Positions 51,695 to 58,458 of a stretch of DNA of 64,000 nt are shown here, piece by piece; position 1 is the stretch's first letter; every line of letters begins with the position of its first letter. Location: NCBI GenBank assembly GCA_020444325.1, contig JAHLLD010000009.1:120602-184601 (forward strand), in the 5' to 3' direction. Made by a program: the position numbers and the translations under genes. Source of the DNA: a bacterium (GTDB lineage Bacteria; Bacteroidota; Ignavibacteria; SZUA-365). Below the pieces are notes generated by a model. It did no database searches. It worked only from the letters and a program-made list of their open reading frames with translations, and was not told the origin of the DNA.

Positions 51695-53072
51695 ACCCAT
51701 AGATGAACAGAACACCCCGCAGGCGGAGGAAACCCCGAAAGCGGAAGAAACCCCGCAGGCGGAGGAAACCCCGAAGGCGGAGGAAACCCCGAAGGCGGAA
51801 GAATCTACCGACACCGCGGCAACGACCGCGTCCGACGAATCGGATGAGGACTCTACCTCCGACGAGGGAATAACTGACGTGGACGAAGCAACGGACGCGG
51901 ACGAAGCAACGGACGTGGACGAAGACTCCGATGCGGAAGGCTCCGCGGAGGAAGACGAAGTATTCGAGGACGATCCGGATTTCCGGGCGGCGCTGGAAGC
52001 GCTCATTTTTGCATCCGACGAGCCACTGACCTTCCGGCAGATCAAGGATATCATGGCGCCGGAAAGTGCCGTGGACAAAGAGGAAAAGGAAGATGCGCCC
52101 GGGAGACGCCGCCGCAGGAAAAAGAGTTTCACCATCACCCGCGTCAAGCGCGCCATCGACGTGCTGAATGGAGAATATGAAGAGACGGGACGCGCGTTCC
52201 GCATCGCGGAGGTCGCGGGAGGGTTCGTCTTTCAAACAACCGCGGCATATGGAGCCTGGGTTGGCAAGCTGTTCGCAGAGCGCTCCCGCCGCCGTCTGAC
52301 GCAATCCGCACTCGAGACTCTCGCGATCATCGCGTTCCGTCAGCCGATCAGCAAACCCGCCGTTGAAGGAATCCGTGGCGTCAATGCGGAACACGTCGTC
52401 AAATCACTGCTGGAACGCAACCTGATTTCCATCGTGGGACGTGAAGACAGTCCGGGCCGCCCCCTGCTCTACGGCACAACGAAGACGTTTCTGAAACATT
52501 TCGGCCTGAGCAGCATCAGCGACCTTCCGAAACCGCGCGAGATCAAGGACCTCCTCTCGACGGAAGACGAACTCGTGAGCAACCCCATCGATGAAATGGA
52601 TCCCGAACAGGCTGCCGAGCTGGCGCAGATGTCTTCACAGCGCCTCGCCGACGTCCTCCGCGAAGCGGCCGAGTCACGGGGCAATTCCGTGGAGACCGCA
52701 AGCACTGCCGCCGACACCGAGGCAACGGACAGTGATGAGGCGTCGGCTCTCGACAGCACGACGCAGGTAGACGACAACGCGGCAGTGCCAGTGCTTACCG
52801 TACAGTTCGACGCAACTGCTGATGAAAGCAGCGCCCTGGATACCGGCATTGAAGTTGGATCGGACAATGAGAATCAGGAGACTGACGCTGGACGCGATAC
52901 CGAAACATCTGATGAAGCAGAAACAGAAGAAACGAACGAAGATGATGCCGTGCGGGATGAAGATGTGGCCGAAGATGATGCCATGAATGATGAGGACAAT
53001 GTGACTGAGGATGTGGCGCAGGTGGAGAATCCATTCGACGCCGAAGAACCGGATGAAAAAGAGCAGGAATAA
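51678..53072 (+). CDS. scpB: Segregation and condensation protein B with long acidic extensions
   Basis: Start 51678 has GAGGA just upstream and overlaps scpA by 17 bp. The ScpB core (tandem winged helices) spans about residues 98-295: D-P-D-F-R-A-A-L-E-A-L-I-F-A-S-D-E-P-L-T, T-Q-S-A-L-E-T-L-A-I-I-A-F-R-Q-P and R-G-V-N-A-E-H-V-V. It is preceded by ~97 acidic residues that include five 6-residue repeats (A-E-E-T-P-K type) and followed by ~165 more acidic residues (S-D-E, E-T-D rich). Typical ScpB is about 200 residues; this one is 464. The core is intact, so function is probably retained, with disordered tails of unknown use. Confidence 0.95.
   Translation: MQDSNKPIDEQNTPQAEETPKAEETPQAEETPKAEETPKAEESTDTAATTASDESDEDSTSDEGITDVDEATDADEATDVDEDSDAEGSAEEDEVFEDDPDFRAALEALIFASDEPLTFRQIKDIMAPESAVDKEEKEDAPGRRRRRKKSFTITRVKRAIDVLNGEYEETGRAFRIAEVAGGFVFQTTAAYGAWVGKLFAERSRRRLTQSALETLAIIAFRQPISKPAVEGIRGVNAEHVVKSLLERNLISIVGREDSPGRPLLYGTTKTFLKHFGLSSISDLPKPREIKDLLSTEDELVSNPIDEMDPEQAAELAQMSSQRLADVLREAAESRGNSVETASTAADTEATDSDEASALDSTTQVDDNAAVPVLTVQFDATADESSALDTGIEVGSDNENQETDAGRDTETSDEAETEETNEDDAVRDEDVAEDDAMNDEDNVTEDVAQVENPFDAEEPDEKEQE
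51720..51809 (+). repeat. Five 18-bp in-frame repeats in scpB
   Basis: Unit (C/A)A(G/A)-GCG-GA(G/A)-GAA-ACC-CCG encodes Q/K-A-E-E-T-P. The last copy is degenerate (ends S-T). Copy-number change would add or remove six residues without frameshift. Confidence 0.9.
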
Positions 53073-54448
53073 TGGCAGAGCAACGAAATTCACCTTCTGA
53101 TAAGGGACGCGGCAAAAGCGGGGGCGCAGGTTCACGCCGTGGCACAGGTTCAAGCCGTGGCACGGGCTCAGGCCGTGGCACAGGCTCAGGCCGTGGCACA
53201 GGCACAGGCTCAGGCCGTGGCACAGGCTCAGGCCGTGGCACGGGTTCAGGCCGTGGCACGGGCTCAGGCCGTGGCACAGGCTCAGGCCGTGGCACAGGTT
53301 TAGGCCGTGGCACGGGCTCAGGCAGTGGCACGGGCTCAGGCCGTGGCACGGGTTCAAGCCGTGGCACAGGTTCAAGCCGTGGCACAGGTTCAAGCCGTGG
53401 CACGGGTTCAGGCAGTTCCGGGCGTGGCGGAAAGTATTCCGGCAGCAGGTCATCAGGACAGCCGGGTCGTGGACGTCCGTCGGGCAGCGGTGCCGGACGC
53501 GGAAGTGGCCGCGGCACCGGACATGACGGTAGTCACGGCGCAGGGCATGGAAGCGGTCAAAGGACCGGGAAAGCAGCTGCCACGCGGAGCCGTGGCGGCC
53601 AGCGACAGAGAACAGCTGCGGATGCAGCTGGAGAGAAGGGGAGAAAAACACATGATCGCATTGCCCCGGCACGCGGAAAGGGAAAACCCCGCAAGCACAC
53701 CGTCGCCGTGCGGCCCGCAGTCGAAGAACTGCGGCTGAACAGGTATCTCTCCGAGGCAGGTGTCGCATCGCGACGCAAGGCCGACGACCTGATCGCGTCA
53801 GGAGTCGTGAGAGTCAACGGCAAAGTGGTGACCGAACTCGGAACAAAAGTGAATCCACAGCGCGATGAAGTCTCCGTGCGCGGCACCCCGGTATACATTC
53901 AGAATCAGCTTTTTTATCTTCTGCTCAACAAGCCGAAGGATTGCATCACCACGACCTCCGACGACAAGGGACGGCGCACGGTGATGGATCTCGTCCCTCC
54001 CGAGCATAACGTCTATCCAGTCGGCCGGCTTGATCGCAACACCACCGGCGCACTTCTGCTGACCAACGACGGAGACCTCGCCAATGTGCTGATGCATCCA
54101 CGCTTCCATGTCGCCAAGGCATACATGGTGGAGACGACAGACTTTGTGCGACCCCAGGATATTGAGGCGCTGCGCAACGGTGTGAAGCTCGAAGACGGGA
54201 AGACGAGTCCCTGCGAAGCCGAGTTGCTGGATGGTCCGCGAGGAAAAATCGTGGCACTCGTACTGCATGAAGGAAGGAACCGGCAGGTGCGGCGGATGTT
54301 TGAAACTCTCGGATATACCGTGCGTAAACTTGACCGCATGTCCTATGCCGGACTCACACTAGAAGGAATTAAACGTGGCGCCTGGCGTTACCTCAGCGAG
54401 AATGAGGTCCGTGCCCTGAAGAATATCGCCGCGAAACAGAAGCTCTGA
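53072..54448 (+). CDS. RsuA/RluB-family pseudouridine synthase with long Gly-Ser-Arg-Gly-Thr repeat extension
   Basis: The start shares one base with the scpB stop (TAATG). The C-terminal ~235 residues are a normal synthase: S4 RNA-binding domain (R-L-N-R-Y-L-S-E-A-G-V-A-S-R-R-K-A) and catalytic domain with Asp in G-R-L-D-R-N-T-T-G, plus G-R-N-R-Q-V-R-R-M. It modifies 23S or 16S rRNA uridine. The N-terminal ~220 residues are a low-complexity basic tail with about fifteen G-S-G-R-G-T-type hexapeptides followed by more Gly/Arg/Ser-rich sequence, resembling RGG RNA-binding regions. scpA-scpB-pseudouridine synthase is a gene order conserved in many bacteria. Confidence 0.93.
   Translation: MAEQRNSPSDKGRGKSGGAGSRRGTGSSRGTGSGRGTGSGRGTGTGSGRGTGSGRGTGSGRGTGSGRGTGSGRGTGLGRGTGSGSGTGSGRGTGSSRGTGSSRGTGSSRGTGSGSSGRGGKYSGSRSSGQPGRGRPSGSGAGRGSGRGTGHDGSHGAGHGSGQRTGKAAATRSRGGQRQRTAADAAGEKGRKTHDRIAPARGKGKPRKHTVAVRPAVEELRLNRYLSEAGVASRRKADDLIASGVVRVNGKVVTELGTKVNPQRDEVSVRGTPVYIQNQLFYLLLNKPKDCITTTSDDKGRRTVMDLVPPEHNVYPVGRLDRNTTGALLLTNDGDLANVLMHPRFHVAKAYMVETTDFVRPQDIEALRNGVKLEDGKTSPCEAELLDGPRGKIVALVLHEGRNRQVRRMFETLGYTVRKLDRMSYAGLTLEGIKRGAWRYLSENEVRALKNIAAKQKL
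53129..53404 (+). repeat. 18-bp minisatellite encoding G-S-G/S-R-G-T
   Basis: About fifteen tandem copies of an 18-bp unit (ggctcaggccgtggcaca type), with one 6-bp insertion (G-T) and some variants (G-L-G-R-G-T, G-S-G-S-G-T). All are in frame. Likely variable in length between strains. Confidence 0.95.
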
Positions 54449-54467
54449 TTCACGACAAGCGAACTGC

Positions 54468-55307
54468 ATGCTCACTCTCGTTCGATACGAACTGCTGAAG
54501 ACCTACCGGAAGCTCCGGACGTATATCGGGTTCGGCCTCATCGCCGTACTGATACCTCTGGCATTCTGGGGAATGTCGTTCGCGGGCGACGACATGATCA
54601 ACGGGATGACGCGAGGACTGCAGCAGAACTTCCTCTTTGTCGGTTCGCTGTTCAACGGCTGGTTCGTTTCGAACATCGTCATGAACGCGCTCTTCGTGCA
54701 CGTTCCCTTCCTCATCCTGCTCGTGGCCGGGGACATTTTCGCCGGGGAAGCGACAAGCGGAACATATCGTATTCTCCTTACGCGTCCGCCCTCCAGGAAT
54801 CGCATCTTCGGTGTCAAAGCCATCAGTGCCGCGCTGTACACATATTCGCTGGTGTATTTTCTCGGGATGCTGAGTGTGGGACTCGGACTGATCTTCTTCG
54901 GGCACGGCGACATGATCATGATACTCGAAGAAGGCATTACCATTCTCCCTGCCGCGGAGCTCTGGTGGCGTTTCATCTTCGCCTACGCTCTCGCGGGATA
55001 TGCGATGTCCGTCGTCGCCGCTCTGGGAATGCTGTTCAGCACCTTCGTCGAGAATGCCATTGGTCCCATCGTCGGCTCCTTCGCCATCATCATCCTGTTT
55101 TTCATTCTCGGGAATCTCCCCTTCGAGTTCTTCGAGAATCTCAGGCCCTGGCTGTTTACGACCTACACCGATGTCTGGCGTCGCGCATTCGGCAATCCCA
55201 TCGATTTCACCGCTATCGTGAAAGATCTGCTGGCACTATCCGCCTTCCTTGCCGTGTTTCTCACAGCCGCCTGGGTGATTTTCCGGCGTAAGGACATACT
55301 CTCCTGA
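54468..55307 (+). CDS. ABC-2 type transporter permease
   Basis: A 279-residue membrane protein with six helices in the ABC-2 pattern. It has a short cytoplasmic start (V-R-Y-E-L-L-K-T-Y-R-K-L-R) and first helix, then the characteristic F-A-G-E-A-T-S-G-T-Y-R-I-L-L-T-R-P-P-S-R that contacts the ATPase. No ATP-binding gene is adjacent (a LolA-like gene follows, after the palindrome array), so its ATPase must be elsewhere. Exports lipids, drugs or polymers, or acts in gliding/lipoprotein traffic in this phylum; the substrate is unknown. Begins 19 bp after the pseudouridine synthase gene. Confidence 0.88.
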   Translation: MLTLVRYELLKTYRKLRTYIGFGLIAVLIPLAFWGMSFAGDDMINGMTRGLQQNFLFVGSLFNGWFVSNIVMNALFVHVPFLILLVAGDIFAGEATSGTYRILLTRPPSRNRIFGVKAISAALYTYSLVYFLGMLSVGLGLIFFGHGDMIMILEEGITILPAAELWWRFIFAYALAGYAMSVVAALGMLFSTFVENAIGPIVGSFAIIILFFILGNLPFEFFENLRPWLFTTYTDVWRRAFGNPIDFTAIVKDLLALSAFLAVFLTAAWVIFRRKDILS

Positions 55308-55357
55308 TCTCCCGCGCAGCGCTTCAAGCACACGTCCAGGCGCTCCCGGGATGCAAT

Positions 55358-55473
55358 TATGCAGATTATGCATAATTTTTCCCCTCCGAATATGCACTTT
55401 CTGCATATTTCCAGATACGGGTTTATGCAGTTTCTGCATAATTCCGCTGGCACGATTATGCAGATTACGCATA
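55358..55473. promoter_or_regulatory. Array of four phased 17-bp palindromes (TATGCA-N5-TGCATA)
   Basis: Sites at 55358-55374, 55391-55407, 55424-55440 and 55457-55473, each exactly 33 bp from the next (16-bp gaps). The first three have perfect 6-bp arms; the last has one mismatch (CGCATA). Centres are GATTA, CTTTC, GTTTC and GATTA. Flanking bases extend the symmetry to 7-8 bp in most. The array ends 94 bp before the LolA-like gene (55568), whose promoter is presumably within or just after it. The same element is paired at 8909-8958 with the same 33-bp spacing. Likely cooperative operators for an unknown dimeric regulator; alternatives are discussed in the findings. Confidence 0.65.
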
Positions 55474-55567
55474 AATCATCTGTACCGACGCTGCGCCTGC
55501 CGCGTTGCGGCGGTCACTACCTACACGCAGTTCGAACGTTTGTCGAGGTCTTTACGAGGTTGCAGAA

Positions 55568-56242
55568 ATGACGATATGTAAACGCACCGCGGTTCTGTCA
55601 TTCCTCCTGCTCACTTTCATGACGCAGGTCAGTCAGGCGCAGGGAGAAGCCGTCGCGCTGCTCGAACGCGTGCAGACGATATTCTCGCGCGTGAACGATT
55701 ACCAGGTGGATATCAGGGCTACCGTCAACATGAAAAGGCTCAACGTCCCTGACATGGAGGCCACGCTGTACTACAAGAAACCGAACAACGTGCATATCGA
55801 AAGTGACGGCTTCGCCATGCTCCCGCGAGACGCGGTGGGCTTCGATCCACTCCGTTTCGAGAAGGACATGTACGACGCGGTCATACAGGGCACGGAAAAA
55901 ATTGGCGGTGTCACCTGCACGAAGCTCAAACTGCTGGCACGAAGCGATACCATCCGGCTGCAGCGCATAACACTGTATGTGGACACAAAGCGAGATATCG
56001 TGCTGCGCCTTGATGCTGATCCCGACGGGGGTGCCGCCGCGCAGGCATCCTTCACATACACACACGTTGATGGGAAGTACTGGATGCCTGAACGTATCGA
56101 TATTTCGATGCCCTCCCCGATGAACTTCCGCCGTCCCGGTGCAAAGAAAAAGAAAGACGACGGCGACAGCAAGGCCACGGTCACCGTCCGTTACAGCAAC
56201 TACGTCATCAACAAGGGCATCCCCGACTCCCGCTTCAAGTAA
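55568..56242 (+). CDS. LolA/MucB-like periplasmic protein
   Basis: Start 55568 begins the signal peptide (M-T-I-C-K-R-T-A-V-L-S-F-L-L, cleavage after V-S-Q-A-Q); an upstream-open frame lacks signal character. The mature ~200 residues show the open beta-barrel pattern of LolA/LppX/RseB-like proteins: L-L-E-R-V-Q-T-I-F-S-R-V-N-D-Y-Q-V-D-I near the start, then successive strands (A-T-L-Y-Y-K-K-P-N-N-V-H-I-E, I-T-L-Y-V-D-T-K-R-D-I-V-L-R-L-D). A Lys-rich loop (K-K-K-K-D-D-G-D) lies near the end. Such proteins carry lipoproteins or lipids. Placed just downstream of the four-site palindrome array. Confidence 0.8.
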   Translation: MTICKRTAVLSFLLLTFMTQVSQAQGEAVALLERVQTIFSRVNDYQVDIRATVNMKRLNVPDMEATLYYKKPNNVHIESDGFAMLPRDAVGFDPLRFEKDMYDAVIQGTEKIGGVTCTKLKLLARSDTIRLQRITLYVDTKRDIVLRLDADPDGGAAAQASFTYTHVDGKYWMPERIDISMPSPMNFRRPGAKKKKDDGDSKATVTVRYSNYVINKGIPDSRFK

Positions 56243-56267
56243 CCCCCTCCCCGCCCAGTAGGCGTGG

Positions 56268-56433
56268 GATTCCAGATTCCAGATTTCAGATTTCAGATTG
56301 AAAGATGGAAGTATCAGATCGATAGTTTGCGTCGTGCAATTTTCTATCTTTCGATCAGGCAACTGCAATCTGCAATTTGTTATCTGTCATCTGCAATCTG
56401 CAATCTGACATCTGACATCTGACATCTGACATC
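56268..56433. repeat. Intergenic microrepeats (cagatt / catctg) forming an imperfect inverted repeat
   Basis: A block of cagatt-type repeats (56268-56303) and a block of aatctg/acatctg-type repeats (56362-56433, the last part a 7-bp unit repeated about four times in tandem). The second block is roughly the complement of the first, so the mRNA could fold into a long hairpin. It ends 11 bp before the M1 peptidase start codon. Confidence 0.8.
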
Positions 56434-56444
56434 CGGACTCTGCT

Positions 56445-58361
56445 ATGCAACGATACGTACTGATCCTCGCACTACTGACACTGAGCGCGACATCGATGAA
56501 AGCCGAATCGACGCTGATTGATGTGCTGAAATATGAAGCCACTGTACGATTCGAAATGAACACGGAGACGGTGCGGGGTGACGTGGCGATTACGCTGCGA
56601 AACGCGGCCCGCGGTGACCTGGACGCGTTCAGCCTGGATCTCGCGTTCGCGACGGTTTCCGCTGTAAGCATCAGCGGCAGCCCGGTGTCTTACACGCATG
56701 CGGACAACCTGCTTACGATTACCCCGGATACACCATTCCCGGCAGGAGACACAATTACCGTGCGCGTGCAGTACGCCGGGAGTCCCGACAACGAAGGCGG
56801 ACCATTGCCCTGGGGCGGCTGCCACTGGGGTGATGTCACATATTTCATGGGTGTCGGTTTCACGACACCTGAGATTTCCGTCATGCGCTACTGGCTGCCG
56901 TGCAACGATATTCCGTCGGACAAGGCGACGTTCGATGTTACCTTCGAAGTGCCGCAGGACCTCGTTGTTGCGGGTACCGGTGTGCTTGCGGAACGACCTG
57001 ATGCGGGAGCGGGATATACCGCGTATCGATGGGTGGAATCCCATCCCACGGCGACGTATCTCTTCACCTATGCGATCAGCGACTATGCGGTTGTGGAAGA
57101 CAGCTGGAATTCCATTCCCATGCAGTACTTCGTCCCTCGCGCGGATTCCACGCGCGCCGTGGCGTATTTCTCCACCGTTCCCTCCATGATGGAGGCGTTC
57201 ACCGCACGCTTCGGTCCCTACCCCTTCGACAAGGTCGGCTACTGCATTACCCCCATTGGTTCGATGGAACATCAGACCATGATCAGCTATGCTGCTTCGC
57301 TGTTTACCGGACTCGAGGAAGCGGGCAGCACGGCCGCACATGAACTGGCGCACATGTGGTGGGGCGATCTCGTCACCTGCAGGGATTTCGGCGACGCCTG
57401 GCTCAACGAAGGATTCGCGGTGTTCAGCGAAATGCTGTATGAGGAATACCTCGGTGGAGAGGCGGCGTATCGCGAAAAGCTTCGTGAGACAAAGCAGCGC
57501 TACAGGATTTCGGATTCGCGCAACGAAGGGATATTCCCATTGCACGATTTCCCCCGCGCTACAGTGTCCAACTACCCCGCAACGATATACCATAAGGGCG
57601 GCGCGGTCATGGCCATGCTGCGTGAGGTGATGGGAGACACGGCGTTTTTTGAAGGACTCCTCGACTACGCACAGAAACATGCCTACGCAAATGCTTCGAC
57701 AGAAGACCTGCAGGCAGTTATGGAGATGCATCACGGCAGTGAACTCGGATGGTTCTTCGACGAGTGGGTATTCAAGGCAGGTTGGCCCGACTACATCGTG
57801 CAGCGAGTGAGCGATAACAGCAGCTCGCCCCTGCGCATTCAGCTGCTGCAGACACAGGACAGCACAAAGTATCCGTTTTTCCGAATGCCTCTCGATCTGC
57901 AGGTCGTGCTGCTGAGCGGCGACACAGTGCGCACCGTTCTCGATTCACGTGCACTCTCATTCCAGGAATTCAGTATTCCGGAAGCGCCCGCGAACGATGT
58001 AAAAAGCATTACCCTCGATCCGCGCAATATGATTTTGAAGTCAGTCGGATATCGGACCGTCGGCATATCCCCGCTCACTTCCGCAGCCCGGGAAATCAGT
58101 ATTGGTGAAGCATACCCACAGCCATACAATCCCTCACGTGACGGAGTGGTTTCCCTCCCCGTCACCGCATCCGAAGGACAGGCGGTACAGGTCGTCGTGC
58201 ACGACCTTCTAGGCCGTACGGTCGCGACGCTGTATGACGGATTCCTGTCGGGAGGAACAACGATGCTGCGTTTCGACGGCAGCGGATTGCCCCGCGGCAT
58301 CTACCTTCTGCTTCTGCGATCCGGAACACAGACCACGGCACGGCGCGTGGTTCTCGAGTAG
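56445..58361 (+). CDS. Secreted M1-family metallo-aminopeptidase with T9SS-like sorting domain
   Basis: A 638-residue protein with signal peptide (M-Q-R-Y-V-L-I-L-A-L, cleavage near S-M-K-A). An M1 N-terminal beta domain is followed by the catalytic domain: G-S-M-E-H-Q for substrate N-terminus recognition, zinc motif H-E-L-A-H with the third ligand Glu in W-L-N-E-G-F-A, and catalytic Tyr in I-Y-H-K-G-G. The large helical C-terminal domain of housekeeping PepN is missing. The last ~80 residues are a T9SS-type domain (Q-P-Y-N-P-S, V-H-D-L-L-G-R, R-G-I-Y-L-L-L-L). It trims amino acids from peptides outside the cell. Confidence 0.92.
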   Translation: MQRYVLILALLTLSATSMKAESTLIDVLKYEATVRFEMNTETVRGDVAITLRNAARGDLDAFSLDLAFATVSAVSISGSPVSYTHADNLLTITPDTPFPAGDTITVRVQYAGSPDNEGGPLPWGGCHWGDVTYFMGVGFTTPEISVMRYWLPCNDIPSDKATFDVTFEVPQDLVVAGTGVLAERPDAGAGYTAYRWVESHPTATYLFTYAISDYAVVEDSWNSIPMQYFVPRADSTRAVAYFSTVPSMMEAFTARFGPYPFDKVGYCITPIGSMEHQTMISYAASLFTGLEEAGSTAAHELAHMWWGDLVTCRDFGDAWLNEGFAVFSEMLYEEYLGGEAAYREKLRETKQRYRISDSRNEGIFPLHDFPRATVSNYPATIYHKGGAVMAMLREVMGDTAFFEGLLDYAQKHAYANASTEDLQAVMEMHHGSELGWFFDEWVFKAGWPDYIVQRVSDNSSSPLRIQLLQTQDSTKYPFFRMPLDLQVVLLSGDTVRTVLDSRALSFQEFSIPEAPANDVKSITLDPRNMILKSVGYRTVGISPLTSAAREISIGEAYPQPYNPSRDGVVSLPVTASEGQAVQVVVHDLLGRTVATLYDGFLSGGTTMLRFDGSGLPRGIYLLLLRSGTQTTARRVVLE

Positions 58362-58387
58362 CGTCTCATCCGAATACGACATATCAA

Positions 58388-58424
58388 AACGGGCTGCCCC
58401 GAATCGCGAGGCAGCCCGTTTTTC
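58388..58424. terminator. Intrinsic terminator between convergent genes
   Basis: An 11-bp stem (AACGGGCTGCC and complement, ~11-base loop) is flanked by T on the plus strand and A on the other side. It probably serves both the peptidase gene (+) and the convergent cargo gene ending at 58459 (-). Confidence 0.85.
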
Positions 58425-58458
58425 GTGTGCGGGAGAGGAGGCAAGGACAATCCCGCAC

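Noticed and set aside
53129..53404. Repeat tract as a phase-variation switch
   Set aside because: Units are 18 bp, a multiple of three, so copy change would alter length but not frame.
52674..53768. Reverse-strand frames over the scpB and pseudouridine synthase repeats (Pro/Glu or Cys/His/Gly repeats)
   Set aside because: Repetitive translations simply mirror the 18-bp repeat on the real coding strand.
57259..57276. G-S-M-E-H in place of G-x-M-E-N in the M1 aminopeptidase
   Set aside because: As far as I recall, G-x-M-E-H is common among M1 enzymes of Bacteroidota-type bacteria, and all zinc and catalytic residues are present; not evidence of inactivation.
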